A stretch of 64,000 bases of DNA, from the NCBI RefSeq assembly GCF_009932725.1, contig NZ_BLJU01000023.1:1-64000 (forward strand), given 5' to 3'. Every line of letters begins with the position of its first letter. The stretch's first letter is position 1. A program made the position numbers and the translations under genes. The notes below the pieces were generated by a model. It was given only the letters and a program-made list of their open reading frames with translations. It made no database searches and was not told where the DNA came from. Origin of the DNA: Pseudomonas yangonensis (GTDB lineage Bacteria; Pseudomonadota; Gammaproteobacteria; Pseudomonadales; Pseudomonadaceae). Shown here piece by piece: positions 25,457 through 33,361 of the stretch.

Positions 25457-26860
25457 ATGGCGAGCGACAAAGTTTCAATTCACGGTGCCTGGGCCAGCCG
25501 CTGGGTGTTCATTCTGGCGGCCACCGGCTCGGCCGTGGGCCTCGGCAATATCTGGAAGTTTCCTTACATGACGGGCGTCTACGGCGGTGGCGCGTTCGTC
25601 GTGATGTACCTGTTCTGCATCGCCCTGGTTGGCGTGCCGATCATGCTGGCGGAAACCCTGATCGGTCGCCGCGGCCGGCAAAGTCCGGTCAACGCGATGA
25701 AGAGTCTGGCGATCGAGGCCGGCGCCTCCAAGCACTGGTCTCTGGCCGCATTGATGGGCATGGTCGCCGCGTTGCTGATCCTGTCTTTCTATAGCGTGGT
25801 GGCTGGCTGGTCGCTGGATTACATCCTCGGCATGGGGCGAGGCGACTTCACCGGCATCAGCGCCGATGGCGCCGGGGCAGCGTTTGGCGGGTTGACCTCC
25901 GATCCGTGGCGACTGACCCTGTGGCACAGCCTGTTCATGCTGGTCACTGCCTTCGTCATCGCCAAGGGCGTGGTGGCCGGGCTGGAGCGCAGCCTGCGCA
26001 TCATGATGCCGCTGCTGTTCGTGCTGCTGCTGGTTCTGCTGGGCTACAGCTTTACCACCGGACATTTCCGCGAAGGTTTCGACTTCCTCTTCCATTTCGA
26101 TCCGAGCAAGGTTCAGGACGGCATTCTCGCCGCCATGGGGCATGCGTTCTTTACCCTGAGTGTCGGCGTCGGCTCGATCATGGTCTACGGCGCCTATATG
26201 CCGAAGAAGGCTTCGATTGGCGCCACTGTGCTCACCGTCGGTCTGCTCGATACTCTGGTTGCACTGACCGCCGGCATGGCGCTGTTCCCCATCGTGTTCG
26301 CCGCAGGCCTGGAGCCAGGTGGGGGGCCGGGGCTGATGTTCGTCACCTTGCCGATCGCGTTCGGCAACATTGCCTTCGGCCAGGTGATGGGGCTGATCTT
26401 CTTCGTGCTGGTGGCCGTCGCTGCCTGGAGTTCGTCGATCTCCATGCTGGAGCCGGCTGTCGCCTACTTCGTCGAAAAAACCGGGCGCAGCCGTACCAAG
26501 GTGACCGCAGTATTGGCACTGTTCTGCTGGCTGGTCGGCATGGGTACGGTGATGTCGTTCAATCTGTGGGCCGAGGCCAAGTTCTTCGTCTTCGCTGAAG
26601 ATGGTTTCCACCTGCTGCAGTGGGGCGCCGAGGGCGGCAAGACCTTCTTCGACAGCATCGATTACCTCACCAGCCGCATTCTGTTGCCACTGGGCGGTTT
26701 GTCCTTCGCCCTGTTCGCCGGCTGGGTGCTGAGTCGCGACGCCGTGCGTGAAGAGTTGGCCATCAGGAGCCCGCTGCTGTTCAATCTGTGCCTCTGGCTG
26801 ATTCGCGTCGTGGCGCCGATCGGCGTGCTGATCGTATTCATCGCGGAGCTGAGCAAGTAA
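25457..26860 (+). CDS. Sodium-dependent transporter, NSS (SNF) family
   Basis: About 467 residues and 11-12 transmembrane segments. The TM1 signature GSAVGLGNIWKFPYMTG is the broken-helix sodium and substrate site of neurotransmitter:sodium symporters (LeuT fold). It imports an amino acid or similar solute with Na+; the substrate is not predictable. The ATG at 25457 is used because it opens the conserved region; ATG 25397 and an open frame from 25367 are possible. It ends TAA directly followed by the ratA ATG, suggesting coupling. In the P. aeruginosa order I know, smpB and ratA are adjacent, so this gene appears inserted. Confidence 0.9.
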   Translation: MASDKVSIHGAWASRWVFILAATGSAVGLGNIWKFPYMTGVYGGGAFVVMYLFCIALVGVPIMLAETLIGRRGRQSPVNAMKSLAIEAGASKHWSLAALMGMVAALLILSFYSVVAGWSLDYILGMGRGDFTGISADGAGAAFGGLTSDPWRLTLWHSLFMLVTAFVIAKGVVAGLERSLRIMMPLLFVLLLVLLGYSFTTGHFREGFDFLFHFDPSKVQDGILAAMGHAFFTLSVGVGSIMVYGAYMPKKASIGATVLTVGLLDTLVALTAGMALFPIVFAAGLEPGGGPGLMFVTLPIAFGNIAFGQVMGLIFFVLVAVAAWSSSISMLEPAVAYFVEKTGRSRTKVTAVLALFCWLVGMGTVMSFNLWAEAKFFVFAEDGFHLLQWGAEGGKTFFDSIDYLTSRILLPLGGLSFALFAGWVLSRDAVREELAIRSPLLFNLCLWLIRVVAPIGVLIVFIAELSK

Positions 26861-27295
26861 ATGACTACCCGAATCCAGCGCTCGGCGTTGCTGCCTTACC
26901 CGGCACAGGCGCTGTATGACCTCGTTAACGATGTGGCCAGCTACCCGCAGTTCCTGCCCTGGTGTAGCTCCAGTGAAATATTGGAAGTCAGCGAGACGCA
27001 CATGTTGGCCAGCCTCGAAGTGGCCAAGGGCGGTATCGGTCAGCGCTTCGTCACGCGCAATGTGCTGCTGCCCGGCCAGCGCATCGAGATGAATCTGCAG
27101 GAAGGACCCTTCACCAGCCTCAATGGCGTCTGGGAATTCAAGGCGCTGGGTGACAAGGCCTGCAAGATCAGCCTGGACCTGACCTTCGACTACGCCGGGC
27201 CGCTGGTGCGTGCCACGCTGGGTCCGCTGTTCAATCAGGCGGCCAACACCATGGTCGACGCTTTCTGCCAGCGAGCCAAGCAGCTGTATGGATAA
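26861..27295 (+). CDS. ratA: RatA-type START/COQ10 domain protein
   Basis: 144 residues of the polyketide-cyclase/COQ10 START fold: RSALLPYPAQALYDLVNDVASYPQFLPWC at the start and LVRATLGPLFNQAANTMVDAFCQRA at the end. In E. coli the homologue RatA (YfjG) binds the ribosome and blocks subunit joining; related proteins bind ubiquinone. It begins on the base after the transporter stop and overlaps rnfH by 8 bp. The pairing ratA-rnfH is conserved in gammaproteobacteria, where it was proposed as a toxin-antitoxin pair; real function in Pseudomonas is open. Confidence 0.9.
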   Translation: MTTRIQRSALLPYPAQALYDLVNDVASYPQFLPWCSSSEILEVSETHMLASLEVAKGGIGQRFVTRNVLLPGQRIEMNLQEGPFTSLNGVWEFKALGDKACKISLDLTFDYAGPLVRATLGPLFNQAANTMVDAFCQRAKQLYG

Positions 27296-27608
27296 GCCCA
27301 GTATCGCCATCGAAGTGGTCTACGCCCTCGCTGAGCGGCAGAAGCTTCTGCGTCTGTCGGTGCCGGTCGGCACCACGGTGCGTGAAGCGGCATTACGCTC
27401 AGGCATGCAGCAGTTCTTTCCGGAGCTGGACCTGAATCAGGCGCCGCTGGGCATTTTCGGCAAGGCGGTAAGCAAGCCGGAGGAGCGTGTGCTCGAGGAG
27501 GGCGAGCGGGTCGAGATCTATCGGCCGCTGATTGCCGACCCGAAGGAAGTGCGCAAACAGCGCGCAGCCAAGGCCAAGGCGCGGGAAGAGGGTGAGGAGT
27601 CAGCCTGA
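27288..27608 (+). CDS. rnfH: RnfH family protein (UPF0125)
   Basis: A 106-residue beta-grasp (ubiquitin-like) protein: SIAIEVVYALAERQKLLRLSVP, LGIFGKAVSKPEERVLEEGERVEIYRPL. Its ATG lies inside the last codons of ratA (8-bp overlap), so translation is coupled. Function is not known; the family often neighbours ratA. The C-terminal 20 residues are highly charged. A bidirectional terminator follows, shared with convergent bamE. Confidence 0.9.
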   Translation: MDKPSIAIEVVYALAERQKLLRLSVPVGTTVREAALRSGMQQFFPELDLNQAPLGIFGKAVSKPEERVLEEGERVEIYRPLIADPKEVRKQRAAKAKAREEGEESA

Positions 27609-27644
27609 CTGCCGCAAGGCTCGCCCTGCAGGACGCAGATATGA

Positions 27645-27673
27645 AAAAGCCCGGATCGCTCCGGGCTTTTTCG
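27645..27673. terminator. Bidirectional terminator between rnfH and bamE
   Basis: GAAAAAGCCCGGA, loop TCGC, TCCGGGCTTTTTC: A- and T-rich flanks on both sides let it serve the two convergent genes. Confidence 0.9.
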
Positions 27674-27683
27674 TGTCCGCTTG

Positions 27684-28202
27684 TTACTGCGGATCGGTGT
27701 CCAGCGGCTCGGGAGTCGGAACCGGTACGGTCTCGACCTCATCCACTTCACGCTGAATCTGTTCCAGCAGCGAGCCGGGTGCCGGCGGCGTATCTTCCTG
27801 CGGCTTGGCTTGTGGCTGAGCGCTGCTGGTGCCGCTGCCTTCACCCATGATCGCCTGGTCACGGCTGACACCAGGCATGAAGTCGCCGGCCAGGCCGACC
27901 AGTTGATCGTTGCCGTCGAACACCAGGCTCACGCGCTCTTGGAAGCGCTGACCGCCGCCTGGCTGGATGCTGTAGAGGTAATCCCAGCGATCAGCGTGGA
28001 AGGTGTCGGTGATCAGCGGGTTGCCCATGATAAACCGCACTTGGCGTCGGGTCATTCCAGGGCGCAGCTGGTCTATCATGTCCTGTGTGACGACATTGCC
28101 CTGTTGAATGTCGATCTTGTAAACCCCGGGGAATGAACAACCGGCGAGTGCGAAGAGCCCGGTCAGCGACAGGCTGGTCAGCAAGAGCTTGGTTTTTTGC
28201 AT
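27684..28202 (-). CDS. bamE: Outer-membrane assembly lipoprotein BamE (OmlA/SmpA)
   Basis: A 172-residue lipoprotein with signal peptide and lipobox LAGC (Cys22). The SmpA/OmlA domain is KIDIQQGNVVTQDMIDQLRPGMTR, then QVRFIMGNPLI and DRWDYLYSIQPGG. It is part of the BAM complex that inserts beta-barrels into the outer membrane. It is longer than E. coli BamE (113 residues) because of a Pro/Gln/Glu-rich C-terminal tail (about residues 120-172) of unknown role, usual in Pseudomonas. It is divergent from fur with about 90 bp between them. Confidence 0.95.
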   Translation of the reverse strand: MQKTKLLLTSLSLTGLFALAGCSFPGVYKIDIQQGNVVTQDMIDQLRPGMTRRQVRFIMGNPLITDTFHADRWDYLYSIQPGGGQRFQERVSLVFDGNDQLVGLAGDFMPGVSRDQAIMGEGSGTSSAQPQAKPQEDTPPAPGSLLEQIQREVDEVETVPVPTPEPLDTDPQ

Positions 28203-28296
28203 CGGAGGGTGACTTCCACTATCTTGGGCAACTTGAACCCCGGATCATACCCGTATTGAAGGGTGCTGCGAAGCAGCATCCATGAGAAAGCAGACC

Positions 28297-28701
28297 ATGG
28301 TTGAAAATAACGAACTGCGCAAAGCTGGACTGAAGGTGACTCTGCCACGGGTCAAAATCCTGCAGATGCTCGATAACGCCGAACACCGTCACATGAGTGC
28401 GGAGGATGTCTACAAGGCGCTGATGGAGGCGGGTGAAGACGTTGGCCTGGCTACCGTATACCGCGTACTGACCCAGTTCGAGGCCGCCGGCCTGGTGGTG
28501 CGTCACAATTTCGATGGCGGTCATGCCGTGTTCGAGCTGGCCGACAGCGGTCACCACGACCATATGGTCTGTGTCGATTCCGGTGAGGTGATCGAGTTCT
28601 TCGATTCCGAGATCGAGAAGCGCCAGAAGGAAATCGTCAAGGAGCACGGTTTCGAGCTCGTCGACCACAATCTGGTGCTGTACGTGCGCAAGAAGAGTTG
28701 A
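28297..28701 (+). CDS. fur: Ferric uptake regulator Fur
   Basis: 134 residues, the length of P. aeruginosa Fur. The winged helix is ELRKAGLKVTLPRVKIL and EDVGLATVYRVLTQFEAAGL; the metal-binding part has HNFDGGHAVFEL, HHDHMVC and HNLVLYVRKK. It represses iron-uptake genes when loaded with Fe2+. Only one cysteine is seen in the HDHMVC region, so the two CxxC zinc motifs of E. coli Fur are absent, as usual in Pseudomonas. The ATG at 28297 was chosen over 28282 for fit with the family N-terminus (MVENNELRKAGLK). It is divergent from bamE, the standard arrangement. Confidence 0.97.
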   Translation: MVENNELRKAGLKVTLPRVKILQMLDNAEHRHMSAEDVYKALMEAGEDVGLATVYRVLTQFEAAGLVVRHNFDGGHAVFELADSGHHDHMVCVDSGEVIEFFDSEIEKRQKEIVKEHGFELVDHNLVLYVRKKS

Positions 28702-28718
28702 TGCTTCTGCGGCAATGA

Positions 28719-28745
28719 GAAAGGCGACCCTTGGGTCGCCTTTCT
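28719..28745 (+). terminator. Rho-independent terminator after fur
   Basis: GAAAGGCGACCC, loop TT, GGGTCGCCTTTCTG, 18 bp past the fur stop. Confidence 0.85.
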
Positions 28746-28806
28746 GTTTTATGGCTTCGATGAAAGCCGGATTCGTCGTTTGCCGATCGCGTCCGGCTGC
28801 AGCGCT

Positions 28807-30483
28807 TTACGCAGCCTGGGCGCTGGTCACCATCTTGCGGGCGTGAGCCAGGGATTCCTCGGTCAGGTCGACGCCGCCGAGCATGCGCGCGATTTCCTCG
28901 ACGCGACCGCTTTCGTCCAGCTTGCTCACCGCGGTGGACGTGGCATCCTCACCGCGTCGCTTGTGCACGAACAGGTGCTGGTGGCCCTGCGCAGCGACCT
29001 GGGGCAGGTGGGTCACGCACAGTACTTGGCCACGCTCACCGAGGCGGCGCAGCAGCTGGCCGACTACTTCGGCAGTCGGCCCGCCGATGCCGACGTCCAC
29101 TTCATCGAAGACCAGGGTCGGTACGCGTGAGGTCTGGGCGGTGATCACCTGGATCGCCAGGCTGATGCGCGACAGCTCGCCACCGGACGCCACCTTGGCC
29201 AGGCCGCGCAGCGGCTGGCCGGGGTTGGCGCTGACCAGGAACTCCACGCTTTCCAGACCATTGGCATGCGGCTCTTCGCTGTTGGTGGCCTGCAACTGAA
29301 TGCTGAAGCGTCCGCCCGGCATGCCCAGAGCCTGCATTTCCTGCTCCACTGCCGCGGACAGGCGTTCAGCGGCGCTGCCGCGCAGTGTGCTGAGTTCAGC
29401 GGCCTTTTCCTGGTAGTGACGCTCGTAGGCGGCCAGTTCCTCGGCCAGGCGTTCGCTGGCCTGATCGTCGGCATTCAGGCCTTCCAGCTCTTCGAACAGT
29501 TGCTGCTGCAGAGCGGCCAACTCGGTCGGCTGAATGCGGTGCTTGCGCGCCAGGGTGTAGATGGTGTCCAGGCGCTCTTCGAGAAACTGCTGGCGCTCGG
29601 GATCGGCGTCGAAGTGATCGACGAAGCGGTTCAGCTCGCCGACGGCTTCTTCCACCTGAATCTGTGCGCTGGCCAGCAGGTTGCTCGCTTCGCCCAGCGC
29701 ACCGCCCTGGCCACCGAAGGCGCCGAGGCGGTTGAGGCTGGCGGTCAGCGCCGACAACACGTTGCCGGCATCGCTCTCGCTGCACAGGTCGAGCACCTGG
29801 CGGCAGGCGCCGAGTAGTGCCTCGGCATTGCTCAGGGCCTTGTGCTCCTGCTCCAGCTGTTCCAGTTCGTTGTCGCCCAGCGCCAGATTTTCCAGTTCTT
29901 CCAGCTGATAGCTGAGCAACTGGTGGCGGGCGCGCTGTTCGTCACCCTGGCTGGAGATGCGCTCCAGCTCGTTGCGCGTCTGCTTCCAGCGCTGCGCGGC
30001 GAGTTGCACCTGGCGCGCCAGTTCCTGACTGCCGGCGTACTCGTCGAGCAGGCGGCGATGGGTGTCGGTCTTGAGTAGCGACTGGTGCTCGTGCTGGCTG
30101 TGGATATCGATGATCAGCTCGCCGATGGCCTTGAGGTCGGCCTGCGGGCAGGGGCTGCCATTGATGTAGCCGCGTGAACGGCCTTCGGCGGTGATTACCC
30201 GGCGCAGGATGCACGGGCCGTCGCTGTCCAGGTCGCGCTCGGCGAGCCAGGCGCGGGCTTCGGGAATGTCCGTCAGGTCGAAGCTGGCGAGAATGTCCGC
30301 CTTGTCGGCTCCGGGACGCACCACGCCACTGTCGGCGCGATCGCCCAGGCACAAGCCGAGAGCGTCGAGCATGATCGACTTGCCGGCACCGGTCTCGCCG
30401 CTGATGGCGCTCATGCCGGCGTCCAGTTCGAGGTCCAGGTGGTCGACGATGGCGTAGTTGTGAATGGACAGGTGCACCAGCAT
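28807..30483 (-). CDS. recN: DNA repair protein RecN
   Basis: 558 residues of an SMC-like ATPase. Walker A is GETGAGKSIMLDALGL near the N-terminus. A long coiled coil fills the centre (about 150-360, rich in Glu/Gln/Leu). The C-terminal lobe has ASGGELSRISLA (signature) and LVFDEVDVGIGG (Walker B). It helps repair double-strand breaks. A LexA box overlaps its -10 region, so it is an SOS gene. It is divergent from grpE, putting SOS and heat-shock promoters in the same 157-bp gap. Confidence 0.97.
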   Translation of the reverse strand: MLVHLSIHNYAIVDHLDLELDAGMSAISGETGAGKSIMLDALGLCLGDRADSGVVRPGADKADILASFDLTDIPEARAWLAERDLDSDGPCILRRVITAEGRSRGYINGSPCPQADLKAIGELIIDIHSQHEHQSLLKTDTHRRLLDEYAGSQELARQVQLAAQRWKQTRNELERISSQGDEQRARHQLLSYQLEELENLALGDNELEQLEQEHKALSNAEALLGACRQVLDLCSESDAGNVLSALTASLNRLGAFGGQGGALGEASNLLASAQIQVEEAVGELNRFVDHFDADPERQQFLEERLDTIYTLARKHRIQPTELAALQQQLFEELEGLNADDQASERLAEELAAYERHYQEKAAELSTLRGSAAERLSAAVEQEMQALGMPGGRFSIQLQATNSEEPHANGLESVEFLVSANPGQPLRGLAKVASGGELSRISLAIQVITAQTSRVPTLVFDEVDVGIGGPTAEVVGQLLRRLGERGQVLCVTHLPQVAAQGHQHLFVHKRRGEDATSTAVSKLDESGRVEEIARMLGGVDLTEESLAHARKMVTSAQAA

Positions 30484-30506
30484 GGCGAACGCTCCCGAAT
30501 TGATGT

Positions 30507-30522
30507 CTGGTTATTTATACAG
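30507..30522 (-). promoter_or_regulatory. LexA box and promoter of recN
   Basis: CTGGTTATTTATACAG fits the gammaproteobacterial SOS box CTG-N10-CAG exactly with an AT-rich centre. On the minus strand it covers a -10 TATAAA (30519-30514), with TTGCCA 18 bp upstream (30543-30538) as -35. The recN ATG is 24 bp downstream. Binding here would block RNA polymerase. Confidence 0.85.
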
Positions 30523-30558
30523 TGTTTTTTCTTTTCCTGGCAATCCTCCGTATCGCCC

Positions 30559-30587
30559 CTTGAAAGCTGGGGATTTGGCTCCATATA
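30559..30587 (+). promoter_or_regulatory. Sigma-32 promoter of grpE
   Basis: CTTGAAA at 30559-30565, 13-bp spacer, CTCCATATA at 30579-30587, near the consensus CTTGAAA / CCCCATNTA. It is about 54 bp before the grpE ATG. Confidence 0.8.
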
Positions 30588-30640
30588 GGCGGCAGGTGCG
30601 CGGGCCGGACTCGCGCCGTTTCATTCGAGAGGAGATAGGC

Positions 30641-31210
30641 ATGGCTGACGAACAGAACCTGGACACGCAGAACCCCGAGACTCAGGCGACCGAGAATGCT
30701 GCGCCGAACGACGATCTGGCGGCTCGCGTGCAGGCCCTGGAAGAGCAGCTGGCGGCAGCGCAGGATCAGTCGCTGCGCGTTGCGGCCGAGCTGCAGAATG
30801 TGCGCCGTCGCGCCGAGCAGGACGTGGAGAAGGCGCACAAGTTCGCTCTGGAGAAATTCGCCAACGACCTGCTGCCGGTGGTCGACAGCCTGGAGCGTGG
30901 CCTGGAACTGTCCAGTCCGGACGACGAAGCCATCAAGGGCGTGCGCGAGGGCATGCAGCTGACCCTCAAGCTGTTCCTCGACACCCTGGCGCGTCATCAG
31001 TTGGAAGCGATCGAGCCGCATGGCGAGCCGTTCAACCCTGAGCATCACCAGGCCATGGCGATGGAGGAGAGCACCAACGTCGAGCCGAACTCGGTGCTCA
31101 AGGTGTTCCAGAAGGGGTATCTGCTCAACGGTCGCCTGCTGCGCCCGGCCATGGTCGTGGTCAGCAAGGCGCCTACCACACCGCCGCCGTCCATCGACGA
31201 GCAGGCTTGA
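30641..31210 (+). CDS. grpE: Nucleotide exchange factor GrpE
   Basis: A 189-residue GrpE. An acidic N-terminus leads into a long coiled coil (about 35-90, ALEEQLAAAQDQSLRVAAEL). The C-terminal beta domain has FNPEHHQAMAMEES and VFQKGYLLNGRLLRPAMVVVS. It releases ADP from DnaK. GAGGAGAT precedes the ATG at 30641; the open frame upstream to 30464 lies in the promoter region and is not coding. Its TGA stop sits inside the -35 box of the dnaK promoter. Confidence 0.97.
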   Translation: MADEQNLDTQNPETQATENAAPNDDLAARVQALEEQLAAAQDQSLRVAAELQNVRRRAEQDVEKAHKFALEKFANDLLPVVDSLERGLELSSPDDEAIKGVREGMQLTLKLFLDTLARHQLEAIEPHGEPFNPEHHQAMAMEESTNVEPNSVLKVFQKGYLLNGRLLRPAMVVVSKAPTTPPPSIDEQA

Positions 31211-31234
31211 AATTTCCGGGGGCGACCCCATTTT
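31206..31234 (+). promoter_or_regulatory. Consensus sigma-32 promoter of dnaK
   Basis: CTTGAAA at 31206-31212, 13-bp spacer, CCCCATTTT at 31226-31234: a full match to the -35 and the CCCCAT core. The grpE stop codon is part of the -35 element. dnaK starts about 75 bp downstream. Confidence 0.9.
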
Positions 31235-31309
31235 TGAGTCAAGCGTTTTAGTGCTGCCGGCGCCTGTGAAACGAGGCGACGGATAAATCAAAGTTTCGGG
31301 AGAATTTTC

Positions 31310-33226
31310 ATGGGCAAAATCATCGGTATCGACCTGGGGACTACCAACTCCTGCGTCTCCATTCTGGAAAACGGCAACGTCAAGGTGCTGGAGAACGCCG
31401 AAGGCGCTCGCACCACGCCGTCCATCATCGCTTACGCGGGCGACGGCGAAATTCTGGTTGGTCAGTCGGCCAAGCGTCAGGCTGTCACCAACCCGCACAA
31501 CACCCTGTACGCGGTGAAGCGTCTGATCGGTCGTCGTTTCGACGAGGATGTCGTGCAGAAAGACATCCAGATGGTTCCGTACAAGATCGTCAAGGCTGAC
31601 AACAACGACGCCTGGGTCGAAGTGAACGGCCAGAAAATGGCTCCGCCGCAGATCAGCGCCGAAGTGTTGAAGAAAATGAAGAAGACCGCCGAGGACTACC
31701 TGGGCGAGCCGGTGACCGAAGCGGTGATCACCGTTCCGGCCTACTTCAACGACAGCCAGCGCCAGGCTACCAAGGATGCCGGCCGCATCGCCGGTCTGGA
31801 CGTCAAGCGCATCATCAACGAGCCGACCGCGGCTGCGCTGGCCTATGGCATGGATAAGGCCAAGGGCGACCACACCGTGATCGTTTATGACCTGGGTGGC
31901 GGTACCTTCGACGTGTCGGTGATCGAGATCGCCGAAGTCGATGGCGAGCACCAGTTCGAAGTACTGGCCACCAACGGTGACACCTTCCTCGGTGGTGAGG
32001 ACTTCGACATTCGCCTGATCGATTACCTCGTCGACGAATTCAAGAAAGAAACCGGCATGAACCTCAAGGGCGACCCGCTGGCCATGCAGCGCCTGAAGGA
32101 AGCAGCCGAGAAGGCCAAGATCGAGCTGTCCTCGAGCCAGCAGACCGACGTCAACCTGCCGTACATCACTGCAGACGCCACCGGTCCTAAGCACCTGAAC
32201 GTGAAGATCTCCCGTTCCAAGCTGGAGTCGCTGGTCGAGGATCTGGTGCAGCGCACCATCGAGCCGTGCCGCACTGCGCTGAAGGACGCCGGTATCGACG
32301 TCAGCAAGATCGACGACGTGATCCTGGTCGGCGGTCAGACCCGTATGCCGCTGGTGCAGAAGACCGTTGCCGAGTTCTTCGGCAAGGAACCGCGCAAGGA
32401 CGTCAACCCGGACGAAGCCGTGGCCATGGGCGCTGCCATTCAGGGCGCGGTTCTGGCCGGTGACGTCAAGGACGTGCTGCTGCTGGACGTTTCCCCGCTG
32501 ACCCTGGGTATCGAAACCATGGGTGGCGTGATGACTGCGCTGATCGAGAAGAACACCACCATCCCGACCAAGAAGTCGCAGGTGTTCTCCACCGCTGACG
32601 ACAACCAGAGCGCCGTGACTATTCACGTGCTGCAGGGCGAACGTAAGCAGGCTGCGCAGAACAAATCCCTCGGCAAGTTCGACCTGGCCGAGATTCCGCC
32701 GGCTCCGCGTGGCGTGCCGCAGATCGAAGTGACCTTCGACATCGATGCCAACGGTATCCTGCACGTGTCCGCCAAGGACAAGGCCACCGGCAAGCAGCAG
32801 TCCATCGTGATCAAGGCCAACTCCGGTCTGTCCGAGGAGGAAATCGAACAAATGGTGCGTGATGCCGAGGCCAATGCCGAGGAAGACCGCAAGTTCGAAG
32901 AGCTGGCCACCGCCCGTAACCAGGGTGATCAGCTGGTGCATGCCACCCGCAAGATGCTCACCGAAGCGGGCGACAAGGCCACTGCCGACGAGAAGGCGGC
33001 CATCGAGAAAGCCATTGGCGAGCTGGAAGTTGCCGTGAAGGGCGACGACAAGGCGGCCATCGAAGCGAAGATGAACGCCCTGTCCGAGGCCACCACGCCG
33101 CTGGCGCAGAAGATGTACGCCGAACAGCCGCAAGGTGGTGCCGCGCAGGCTGACGCCGGCGATGCCAAGGATGCGGGTGACGACGTAGTCGACGCTGAGT
33201 TCGAAGAGGTCAAGGAGAACAAGTAA
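31310..33226 (+). CDS. dnaK: Chaperone DnaK (Hsp70)
   Basis: 638 residues. The ATPase domain starts GKIIGIDLGTTNSCVSI and shows YDLGGGTFDVSVIEI and ILVGGQTRMP. The substrate domain follows (DVSPLTLGIETMGGVMT), and the protein ends with the conserved DVVDAEFEEVKE tail. It is the central ATP-dependent folding chaperone, served by GrpE upstream and DnaJ downstream. It has its own sigma-32 promoter besides read-through from grpE. A 9-bp GC hairpin follows before dnaJ. Confidence 0.99.
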   Translation: MGKIIGIDLGTTNSCVSILENGNVKVLENAEGARTTPSIIAYAGDGEILVGQSAKRQAVTNPHNTLYAVKRLIGRRFDEDVVQKDIQMVPYKIVKADNNDAWVEVNGQKMAPPQISAEVLKKMKKTAEDYLGEPVTEAVITVPAYFNDSQRQATKDAGRIAGLDVKRIINEPTAAALAYGMDKAKGDHTVIVYDLGGGTFDVSVIEIAEVDGEHQFEVLATNGDTFLGGEDFDIRLIDYLVDEFKKETGMNLKGDPLAMQRLKEAAEKAKIELSSSQQTDVNLPYITADATGPKHLNVKISRSKLESLVEDLVQRTIEPCRTALKDAGIDVSKIDDVILVGGQTRMPLVQKTVAEFFGKEPRKDVNPDEAVAMGAAIQGAVLAGDVKDVLLLDVSPLTLGIETMGGVMTALIEKNTTIPTKKSQVFSTADDNQSAVTIHVLQGERKQAAQNKSLGKFDLAEIPPAPRGVPQIEVTFDIDANGILHVSAKDKATGKQQSIVIKANSGLSEEEIEQMVRDAEANAEEDRKFEELATARNQGDQLVHATRKMLTEAGDKATADEKAAIEKAIGELEVAVKGDDKAAIEAKMNALSEATTPLAQKMYAEQPQGGAAQADAGDAKDAGDDVVDAEFEEVKENK

Positions 33227-33231
33227 GGGAT

Positions 33232-33261
33232 GCGGCCTGCTCAGCGGGCCGCCTCTTCTTT
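33232..33261 (+). terminator. Hairpin with T-rich tail between dnaK and dnaJ
   Basis: GCGGCCTGC, loop TCA, GCGGGCCGC: nine pairs with one G-T, then CTCTTCTTT. It probably lowers dnaJ expression relative to dnaK by partial termination. Confidence 0.6.
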
Positions 33262-33361
33262 ACGCTCCACCGTCGCTCGCGACGGGCAGGATTCGCCGCG
33301 CGGGAGCCTTCTCCCGCGTCGGCGTATCTGGAGCTCACGAATCTGAGAGTGCAGCACAACT

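Noticed and set aside
30515..33133. An 872-codon antisense frame over grpE-dnaK
   Set aside because: Shadow frame opposite dnaK; it would also run through the heat-shock promoters.
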